A stretch of 64,000 bases of DNA, taken from positions 115,057-179,056 of the forward strand of contig NZ_LMDM01000050.1 in assembly GCF_001425825.1 (NCBI RefSeq). The letters are read 5' to 3'. A model generated the notes under the pieces. It was given only the letters and a program-made list of their open reading frames with translations. It was not told the DNA's origin and did not search any database. Source of the DNA: Rhizobacter sp. Root1238 (lineage in GTDB: Bacteria; Pseudomonadota; Gammaproteobacteria; Burkholderiales; Burkholderiaceae_C). The first letter of the stretch is position 1. Each line of letters opens with the position of its first letter. This document shows, in pieces, positions 15,782 through 22,442 of this stretch. The translations under genes and the position numbers were made by a program.

Positions 15782-15797
15782 CGAAAGAATTCTTTCG
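15782..15797. promoter_or_regulatory. Perfect 16-bp palindrome, likely operator of the six-gene operon
   Basis: cgaaagaattctttcg is identical to its reverse complement. It lies about 10-25 nt downstream of the transcription start predicted from the promoter at 15813-15841, a normal place for a repressor operator. It has the AT-rich centre typical of helix-turn-helix dimers. No dedicated regulator gene adjoins the operon, so the cognate protein is unknown. Confidence 0.6.
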
Positions 15798-15812
15798 GTC
15801 CCTGGGCCGCGA

Positions 15813-15841
15813 AGTCTAAGGAGCCGGCCATGACGGGTCAA
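15813..15841 (-). promoter_or_regulatory. Sigma-70-type promoter of the six-gene operon
   Basis: On the minus strand: -35 TTGACC (15841-15836), a 17-bp spacer, and -10 TAGACT (15818-15813). Each hexamer is close to consensus and the spacing is ideal. The predicted start near 15806 gives a leader of about 150 nt. One of the better-formed promoters in the window. Confidence 0.65.
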
Positions 15842-15959
15842 GCGCCCTGCCGAGAAAAGGGCTGTCAGTTTGCTGTCGCGAACCCGACTCAGTCGCTGCT
15901 GCTTCGATGCCGGCGCATGATGCGCGGCACGCTGATGTCCACCGTCCCGGAGAACCCCC

Positions 15960-17354
15960 ATGACACGCACTGCACGCCCATTCGATGCCATCGTGATCGG
16001 CAGCGGCCAGGCCGGCCCGTTCCTCGCCGCGAAGCTGTGTGCCGCCGGCATGAAGACGGCGCTGGTCGAGCGCGAGCACCTCGGCGGCACCTGCGTCAAC
16101 GACGGCTGCATCCCGACCAAGACGCTGGTGGCGAGCGCGCGCACCGCCCATGTCGCGCGGCGCGCGGCCGACTACGGCGTCGTGATCGACGGCCCGGTGC
16201 GCGTCGACATGAAGGCGGTGAAGGCGCGCAAGGACGCGATCGTCGCGCAGTCGGTCGCGTCGCTGTCGTCGTGGCTCGGCGGCATGGAGAACCTGACGCT
16301 GCTGTGGGGCCATGCGCGCTTCGTCGCGCCGCACCGCGTCCAGGTCGGCGACGACGTGCTCGAGGCGCCGAAGATCTTCATCAACACCGGCGGGCGCGCG
16401 TCGCTGCCCGACTGGCCCGGCATCGGCGAGGTGCCGGTGCTGACCAACACCTCGATGATGGCGCTCGACGTGGTGCCGGAGCACCTGCTGGTGATCGGCG
16501 GCAGCTACATCGGGCTGGAGTTCGCGCAGATGCACCGCCGCTTCGGCGCACGCGTCACGGTGCTGGAGCACGGCGGGCGCCTGGTGTCGCGCGAGGACCC
16601 GGAGGTGTCGGCCGAGATCCGCGCGATCCTCGAACGCGAGGGCATCGAGGTGCTGACGATGGCGCGCGATTTCACGCTGGCCCGCGCGGCCGACGGCGGC
16701 ATCCGGCTCGGCATCACGCAGGACGGCCGTCCGCGCGAACTGAACGGCAGCCACCTGCTGGTGGCGGTGGGCCGCAGGCCGAACACCGACGACCTCGGGC
16801 TCGAACAGGCCGGCGTGGCCTGCGATGCGCGCGGCTTCATCGAGGTCGACGACCAGCTGCGCACCAGCGTGCCGGGCATCTGGGCGATGGGCGACTGCAA
16901 CGGCCGCGGCGCGTTCACGCACACCTCGTACAACGACCACGAGATCGTCGCCGCCAACCTGCTGGACGACGACCCGCGCCGCGTCAGCGACCGCATCCCG
17001 GCCTATGCGCTGTTCATCGATCCGCCGCTCGGTCGGGTCGGCCTGACCGAGGCCGAGGTGCGGGCGAGCGGCCGCGAGGCGCTGGTCGGCACGATGCCGA
17101 TGACGCGCGTCGGCCGTGCGAAGGAGCGCGGCGAGACGCAGGGCTTCATGAAGGTGCTGGTGGATGCGCAGACCGAACGCATCCTCGGCACGTCGCTGTT
17201 GTGCATCGACGGCGACGAGATCGTGCATTCGCTGCTCGACGTGATGGCGGCCAATGCGCCGTACACGGTGATCGCGCGCGCGGTGCACATCCACCCGACC
17301 GTCAGCGAGCTGATCCCGACCTTGTTGCAGCAGCTGAAGCCGCTCGAGAAATGA
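15960..17354 (+). CDS. FAD-dependent pyridine nucleotide-disulfide oxidoreductase, mercuric-reductase-like
   Basis: A 464-residue flavoprotein of the dihydrolipoamide dehydrogenase / mercuric reductase / glutathione reductase family. FAD binding: VIGSGQAGPFLA near residue 12. Redox-active disulfide: GGTCVNDGCIPTK (about 42-54). NAD(P) domain: VIGGSYIGLEFAQ (about 180-192). Second FAD motif: IWAMGDCNGRG. The C-terminal HIHPTVSELIPTLL supplies the active-site His-Glu. It lacks the heavy-metal domain and vicinal C-terminal Cys pair of true MerA, and no mer genes are near. Electron acceptor unknown. GGAG lies 8 nt before the ATG. It shares the divergent control region with the six-gene operon. 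Confidence 0.87.
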   Translation: MTRTARPFDAIVIGSGQAGPFLAAKLCAAGMKTALVEREHLGGTCVNDGCIPTKTLVASARTAHVARRAADYGVVIDGPVRVDMKAVKARKDAIVAQSVASLSSWLGGMENLTLLWGHARFVAPHRVQVGDDVLEAPKIFINTGGRASLPDWPGIGEVPVLTNTSMMALDVVPEHLLVIGGSYIGLEFAQMHRRFGARVTVLEHGGRLVSREDPEVSAEIRAILEREGIEVLTMARDFTLARAADGGIRLGITQDGRPRELNGSHLLVAVGRRPNTDDLGLEQAGVACDARGFIEVDDQLRTSVPGIWAMGDCNGRGAFTHTSYNDHEIVAANLLDDDPRRVSDRIPAYALFIDPPLGRVGLTEAEVRASGREALVGTMPMTRVGRAKERGETQGFMKVLVDAQTERILGTSLLCIDGDEIVHSLLDVMAANAPYTVIARAVHIHPTVSELIPTLLQQLKPLEK

Positions 17355-17397
17355 CGGATGATGGCGCTCCCTCGAAGAACAACCAGGAGAGCGACCG

Positions 17398-19038
17398 ATG
17401 AAGATCCGAGCCACCGTCATCGCCCTGGCGGCATCGCTGGCCGCCTGCGGCACCCAGCCCCCGGCGGGCAGCCCCGCCGCCGAAGCGAAGCTGCAGGACA
17501 GCATCCGCACGGTGGTCGTGATCTTTGCGGAGAACCGCGCGTTCGACACCTTGTACGGCCTGTACCCCGGCGCCGACGGCATCCCCGGCGTCAATCCGTC
17601 GTCGCGCAGCGCGTGGCAGCCGCAGACCGAGCGCGACAGCGACCTGGCGCTGCCGAAGCTGCCGCAGACCTGGGGCGGCGTCACCGCCGCCGGCCAGGCG
17701 GTGACGCTGGCGCAGGGCGCGACGGCGAACCAGGACAACAAGCCGTTCCAGATCGATGCCGAGGCCGGCTACCAGGGCAGCGGCGTGAAGGTCGGCCAGG
17801 ACGTGATCACGCGCGACCTGTACCACCGCTTCTTCGAGAACCAGATGCAGATCAACGGCGGGCGCAACGACAAGTTCGCCGCCTGGGCCGATGGCGGCGG
17901 GCTCGCGATGGGCTACTACGACGGCAGCCGCATGCGGCTGTGGCAGATCGCGCAGCAGTACGTGCTGGCCGACCGCTTCTACATGGGCGCGTTCGGAGGC
18001 TCGTTCCTGAACCACCAGTACCTGGTGTGCGCCTGCGTGCCGGTGTACCCGGGGGCCGAACAGTCGCCGGCCAAGGGCTCGATCTCGGTGGTGGACCGGC
18101 TTCCCGATGGCCGCTGGAGCGCGAAGCTGACGACGCGGCCGGATTCGCCGTCGTCGGCGATCGCCGGGCCGCCGAAGTACGTCAACAGCAGCAACCTGAC
18201 GCCGGCCAACTACGCGGGCGACGGCCAGTACTACGCCGTCAACACGATGCAACCGGCCTACCAGCCGAGCGGCGTGCCGCCCGCCGCAACCGGCAGCGAC
18301 CTGCTGGCCGATGCCGGCAAGGCCAACACCTTGCCGCCGCAGACGCAGTTGACGATCGGCGACATGCTCGACCGCAAGGGCGTCGACTGGGCCTGGTACG
18401 GCGGCGCGTGGAATGCGGCGACCGCCGAAGGCCGCCAGCCGGCGGCGGTGGCGCGCAAGATCATCTATGCACCGCCGATCGGCTTCCAGACGCACCACCA
18501 GCCGTTCAACTACTACGCGACGGTCGACCCGACCGATCCGGCGAGGGCCGCCTACCGACGCGCGCACCTGAAGGATTTCGACGAGAGCTTCCTGAAGGAT
18601 GCGGCGGCGGGCACGCTGCCGCCGGTGACGTTCTACAAGCCGCAGGGCAACCTGAACCAGCACGCGGGGTATGCCGATGTGGCCTCGGGCGACCAGCACA
18701 TCGCCGACCTGATCGGCCAGCTGCAGCAGAGCCCGCAGTGGAAGCACATGCTGGTGGTCGTGACCTACGACGAGAACGGCGGCTTCTGGGACCACGCGCC
18801 GGTGCCGAAGGGCGACCTCTGGGGCCCGGGCTCGCGCATCCCGGCGATCATCGTGTCGCCGTGGGCGAAGAAGGGCTTCGTCGACCACACGCCATACGAC
18901 ACCGGCTCGATCCTGCGCTTCATCACGCGGCGCTGGCAGCTGGAGACGCTGCCGGGGTTGAAGATGCGCGACGAGGGGCTCGCGAAGAACGGGTCGGCGG
19001 CGATGGGGGACCTGACAGGGGCGTTGAAGCTGGACTGA
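17398..19038 (+). CDS. AcpA-type acid phosphatase / phosphoesterase lipoprotein
   Basis: A 546-residue secreted phosphoesterase (phospholipase C / AcpA superfamily). The first 17 residues are a lipoprotein signal with lipobox LAAC (Cys17), so it should be anchored to the outer membrane or periplasmic face. Family motifs: FAENRAFDTLYG (43-54) with the metal-binding Glu-Asn, GGSFLNHQYL, HAGYADVASGDQHIAD, and YDENGGFWDHAP near residue 455. Such enzymes hydrolyse phosphomonoesters or phospholipid head groups. It follows the flavoprotein gene by 43 bp and may share its transcript, though no functional link is evident. Confidence 0.88.
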   Translation: MKIRATVIALAASLAACGTQPPAGSPAAEAKLQDSIRTVVVIFAENRAFDTLYGLYPGADGIPGVNPSSRSAWQPQTERDSDLALPKLPQTWGGVTAAGQAVTLAQGATANQDNKPFQIDAEAGYQGSGVKVGQDVITRDLYHRFFENQMQINGGRNDKFAAWADGGGLAMGYYDGSRMRLWQIAQQYVLADRFYMGAFGGSFLNHQYLVCACVPVYPGAEQSPAKGSISVVDRLPDGRWSAKLTTRPDSPSSAIAGPPKYVNSSNLTPANYAGDGQYYAVNTMQPAYQPSGVPPAATGSDLLADAGKANTLPPQTQLTIGDMLDRKGVDWAWYGGAWNAATAEGRQPAAVARKIIYAPPIGFQTHHQPFNYYATVDPTDPARAAYRRAHLKDFDESFLKDAAAGTLPPVTFYKPQGNLNQHAGYADVASGDQHIADLIGQLQQSPQWKHMLVVVTYDENGGFWDHAPVPKGDLWGPGSRIPAIIVSPWAKKGFVDHTPYDTGSILRFITRRWQLETLPGLKMRDEGLAKNGSAAMGDLTGALKLD

Positions 19039-19040
19039 CG

Positions 19041-20264
19041 TCAGGGCGCATATCCGTCCGTCAATGTCTTCAGGAACGCGATCACGTCCGCGATCTCCTG
19101 CGCATCGAGCGCCGGCTTGTCCCCGGCGACCCGATCGAACGGCGGATCGGTGTTGACGTTCTCCTTCAGCGCGCCCGGCAGGTCGTCGTACGGCTCGACC
19201 TGGCCGCCCGCGCCGCGGCCGAACCAGCGTTGCGGTTCCAGGTCGCGCGTCACGTAGAAGCGCATCACCTCGTCCAGCGAGTGCAGCACACCGTTGTGGA
19301 AGAAGGCCTGCCGCAGCGCCACGTTGCGCAGCGTCGGCGTGCGGAACGCGCCGCAGTGCTCGCGGCTTGCCGCCAGGTCGTGCCGCTCCGGCCCGCACAA
19401 ACCGAGATCGAAGAACGCCGGGTCGCGGTTCGCCGGCAGGTCGCGGTTGCGCGGCACGCCGACGACGATGTGGCCGTGGTCGGTGAAGGCCGGGAACGCG
19501 CCGGTCGTCGCGCTGACCGCGCTCGGGTGGCATGACGCGCAGTTGCCCTTGGCCTCGTCGTTGAACAGCGCGAGGCCGCGCGCCTCCTGCGGCGTCAGGC
19601 GCGCGCGGCCGCGCAGCACCGCGTCGTACTTGCTGCTGTACGGATGGAACTGCGCCGCGTCCTGCTGGAACATCTCCAGTGCCAGCAGCGCCCATTGAAA
19701 GGCCGGCTCCACCGCGTCGAGCGCATCGGCGCCGAAGGTCGCGCGGAATTCGCCGGCGTACGGCGCGCGCCGCAACCGCTCGACCACCGCCGCGGCATCC
19801 GCATTCGCCATCTCGTTCGGCGACAGCAGCGCGAGGCCCGATTGCTCGTGCACCGTGGCCGCGCGGCCGTCCCAGTCGTGGCCGCCGGCCGGGCCCTGGT
19901 CAACGCTCTCGTCGACGTCGTCGTCGAAGCGATGCTCGGTGAACGGCGGCACGTTCTGCAGGTAGCGCAGCGACGGCGTCGCGCGAAAACCCAGCGCCTG
20001 CCCGTCGCGCCCGCCCGGCTGCACCGGCTTGCCGTTCGGCGGGCCATAGGCCGAGGCCGGGTCGTGGCAGCTTGCGCAGCTCTGTTCGCCCGACGCCGAC
20101 AGCGCGGGGTCGAAGAACATCGTGCGGCCGAGCCGCTGCATCTGCCCGAAATCGGGTTGGCGCGCGGCCTGCATCGCGTAGGCCTCGGCGGCTTGCGCCG
20201 GGGGCAGGCCGGGCGGCACGGCGGCGGCCAGCAGCAGCGCGAGGCCGAGGCGCTGCAGCGTCAT
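19041..20264 (-). CDS. Di-haem cytochrome c peroxidase / MauG family protein
   Basis: A 407-residue periplasmic protein with a Sec signal (MTLQRLGLALLLAAAVPP, cleavage after AQA) and two haem c sites: CASCH at 63-67 and CASCH at 242-246. The order and the LGRTMFFDPALS / FRTPTLRNVALR patterns are those of bacterial di-haem peroxidases, which reduce H2O2 or, in MauG, make cross-links in partner proteins. Length is longer than CcpA (about 330) and nearer to MauG-like members. Its ATG overlaps the acyltransferase stop by four bases, so the pair is co-translated. The gap to the AcpA-type stop is only 2 bp. Confidence 0.88.
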   Translation of the reverse strand: MTLQRLGLALLLAAAVPPGLPPAQAAEAYAMQAARQPDFGQMQRLGRTMFFDPALSASGEQSCASCHDPASAYGPPNGKPVQPGGRDGQALGFRATPSLRYLQNVPPFTEHRFDDDVDESVDQGPAGGHDWDGRAATVHEQSGLALLSPNEMANADAAAVVERLRRAPYAGEFRATFGADALDAVEPAFQWALLALEMFQQDAAQFHPYSSKYDAVLRGRARLTPQEARGLALFNDEAKGNCASCHPSAVSATTGAFPAFTDHGHIVVGVPRNRDLPANRDPAFFDLGLCGPERHDLAASREHCGAFRTPTLRNVALRQAFFHNGVLHSLDEVMRFYVTRDLEPQRWFGRGAGGQVEPYDDLPGALKENVNTDPPFDRVAGDKPALDAQEIADVIAFLKTLTDGYAP

Positions 20265-21439
20265 GGCGTGCTCGGCAGCGCCGCCGTGGCGCGCGGCGCG
20301 ACATCGAAATGCCGCGGCCAGCGCCGATCGCGCCAGCGCATGAACGGGGTTTCGACTGCGCGGTACAGCAGCCAGCCGCCCGCCAGGCAGGCCAGCGCGA
20401 CCAGCGCCACGTGCAGCGGCTCGGGCAGACCCCAGGGCTTGATCAGCCGGTTCACGATCACCGCGATCGGCTTGTGCGTCAGGTACAGCGCATACGACCA
20501 CAGCGCGAGCGGCGCCGCCCCGGGGATGCGCAGCCGCTGCAGCGGCGAGCCGTCGGCCAGCGCGCCGAGCAGCAGCAGCGCAAACGCCATCGCCACCAGC
20601 GAGTAGCCGAAGCCGCTCATCGCGTAGCCGTAGCCGTAGCCGGGGATCTCGTAGAAGTTCAGCGCCGCCCACAGCACCGCCAGCGTCGCCGTGGCGCCCA
20701 CCGCGAACAGCGCCCGGCCATGCGGCATCAGCCGGGCCCAGGTGGCCGGGTGCCCGTGCTTCAGCAGCGCCAGCGCGACGCCCGGCAGGAATTCGTCGAA
20801 GCGGCACAGCGTCGCGTAGTAGACGTTCGGGTAGTAGCCCTCGATCGCGCCGCCGGCCTCGCGCCCGTACTGCAGCCACAGCACGCTGCGCCATGCGATC
20901 GCCGCGACGACCAGCGAGGCCAGCAGGGCCCAGGCGAGTGCGAGCCGCTGCCGCCGGCGCATCAGCCCGAGCAGCGCCAGCGGCAGCACCAGGTAGAACT
21001 GCTCTTCGATGCACAGCGACCACGCATGCGAGAACGCGGTGCCCGGCTGCAGGTCGAAGTTCTGCGTGAACGTCAGGAAGCGCCACAGCGGCGGCGGCTC
21101 GCGTCCACCCATCACGGCCGGGAACAGGAAGTACAGCCCCAGCACGACCCAGAAAGCCGGCAGCGTGCGCAGCGCGCGTCGCAGGTAGAACGCGCCGAGC
21201 GACAACGTTCGCCCGTGCAGCATGCCGCCCATCAGCTGGCTGGCGATCAGGTAGCCGCTGAGCACGAAGAACAGGTCGACGCCGGTCCAGCCGACCGCAC
21301 TCGCCCAGCCGAAGGTGTTATGGCCGCTGACGAACACGCGGTAGTGGTACGCGAAGACCAGCAGGATGGCCAGCGCCCGCAGCGTGTCGAGACCGGGCTG
21401 GCGGGTGGGGTGCGGCGAAGTGGAAACGGTGGCGGTCAT
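20261..21439 (-). CDS. Acyltransferase 3 family membrane protein (OafA/YrhL type)
   Basis: A 392-residue integral membrane acyltransferase with about ten hydrophobic segments. Family features: GLDTLRALAILLVFAYHYR with the catalytic-type His near residue 33, GWTGVDLFFVLSGYLI, and SLCIEEQFYLVLP (Glu-rich motif). Such enzymes O-acetylate polysaccharides, lipid A, peptidoglycan or exported metabolites. I start at ATG 21439 because the 40 residues before it are arginine/proline-rich and not family-like. The stop-start overlap with the di-haem peroxidase gene is unusual and unexplained. Confidence 0.87.
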   Translation of the reverse strand: MTATVSTSPHPTRQPGLDTLRALAILLVFAYHYRVFVSGHNTFGWASAVGWTGVDLFFVLSGYLIASQLMGGMLHGRTLSLGAFYLRRALRTLPAFWVVLGLYFLFPAVMGGREPPPLWRFLTFTQNFDLQPGTAFSHAWSLCIEEQFYLVLPLALLGLMRRRQRLALAWALLASLVVAAIAWRSVLWLQYGREAGGAIEGYYPNVYYATLCRFDEFLPGVALALLKHGHPATWARLMPHGRALFAVGATATLAVLWAALNFYEIPGYGYGYAMSGFGYSLVAMAFALLLLGALADGSPLQRLRIPGAAPLALWSYALYLTHKPIAVIVNRLIKPWGLPEPLHVALVALACLAGGWLLYRAVETPFMRWRDRRWPRHFDVAPRATAALPSTP

Positions 21440-21601
21440 GCGGAAGGCGAGCGGGGGCGTGTGCGTCGGACGCCGGCGATTCTGCCGCTGCCGCGGCGCC
21501 GACGGCATCCCCAGTGTGGGATTTTCCCGGGCCTGGCGGCAACTCCCCGGACCGGGCACCGCGATGCCGGGCTATGCTGCGCCCCCAGGGGGTTTCACCG
21601 C

Positions 21602-22405
21602 ATGCTGAAGTTGTCGACATGGCTGCGCGCGCAAGCCTGGACCCTGGCGGTCGCCCTCGGGGCGGCCTTGCCGGCCGTTGCCGCCGACAAGCCCGAATGC
21701 CTGCGCCCGATGAGCCTCGCGCTGCACGAGCACGGCCTGCTCTATTCGGGCGTCACCGGCGAGGGCATCGACAAGGACATCGCCGACGAACTGGCGCGCC
21801 GCAGCGGCTGCAAGTTCAGCGTCTCGGTGCTGCCGCGCGCCCGCATCTGGCAGCTGATCGAAGGCGGCGCGCTCGACTTCAGCCTGTCGGGCATCACCAA
21901 CCCGGCGCGCGAGCAGTTCGCCGCCTTCGCGTGGTACGTGTCGAACAAGTACTACCTGCTGGTGCGCCGGGATGCGAACGTCGCCGCGCTGGCCGATTTC
22001 GAGCGCGACCCGAAGCTCAGGCTCGGCGTGATCCGCAGCTTCCGCTACAGCCCGACCGCCAACCGCCTGGTCGACGCGCTCGATGCGCAGGGCCGCGTGA
22101 ACCATGCGTCCAGCCTCGAGCCGCTGTACCAGGTGCTGCTCGACAACCGCGTGCAGGCGATGATCATCGAGCCCTTCGACTACCCGACGGTGCAGCAGGG
22201 CACGATCCGCGCGCAGACGCGCATCGTCGAGTTCGACGATCCGGCGGTGCCGCACGGGTTGATCATGTCGAAGCGGTCGCTGTCGCCGGCGCAGCAGCAG
22301 GCCTGGCGCGCGCTGGTCGACGAGATGCGCGCCGACGGCAGCATGCAGCGCATCTTCGAGAAGTACTTCCCGGCCGAGTTGGCGCGCACGATGACGCACT
22401 TCTAG
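21602..22405 (+). CDS. Periplasmic amino-acid-type solute-binding protein (SBP family 3)
   Basis: A 267-residue type-2 periplasmic-binding-fold protein. The signal peptide ends at PAVAA. The mature part shows GITNPAREQFAAFA (about 98-111), a SBP_bac_3 hallmark region, and LRLGVIRSFRYSP for the second lobe. No ABC permease or ATPase gene is adjacent; instead a hybrid histidine kinase follows 37 bp downstream in the same direction. It may therefore be a ligand sensor rather than part of an importer. Ligand unknown. The ATG at 21602 follows a GGGGGTTTCACCGC stretch without a strong ribosome binding site. Confidence 0.83.
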   Translation: MLKLSTWLRAQAWTLAVALGAALPAVAADKPECLRPMSLALHEHGLLYSGVTGEGIDKDIADELARRSGCKFSVSVLPRARIWQLIEGGALDFSLSGITNPAREQFAAFAWYVSNKYYLLVRRDANVAALADFERDPKLRLGVIRSFRYSPTANRLVDALDAQGRVNHASSLEPLYQVLLDNRVQAMIIEPFDYPTVQQGTIRAQTRIVEFDDPAVPHGLIMSKRSLSPAQQQAWRALVDEMRADGSMQRIFEKYFPAELARTMTHF

Positions 22406-22442
22406 AAATGACGGCCTCCACGTCACTTCGTTCGGACCCGGC

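Larger units (their letters stand above)
15654..15959. other. 306-bp divergent regulatory region
   Basis: The only gap over 300 bp. It separates the six-gene operon (minus) from the flavoprotein gene (plus). It holds a minus-strand promoter (15813-15841), a perfect palindrome (15782-15797) and a leader of about 150 nt before GTG 15653. A plus-strand ATG at 15830 with aaggag upstream opens a frame that runs on as an out-of-frame shadow of the flavoprotein gene, so I do not call it. No precursor-peptide-like small ORF was found. Confidence 0.6.

Noticed and set aside
15830..15960. Small plus-strand ORF starting at ATG 15830 with aaggag upstream, considered as a precursor peptide
   Set aside because: The frame does not stop; it continues far into the flavoprotein gene as a shadow, and it is on the strand opposite the six-gene operon.
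15960..17354. True mercuric reductase merA
   Set aside because: The redox disulfide is present, but the N-terminal metal domain and C-terminal Cys pair are missing and no merR, merT or merP is near.
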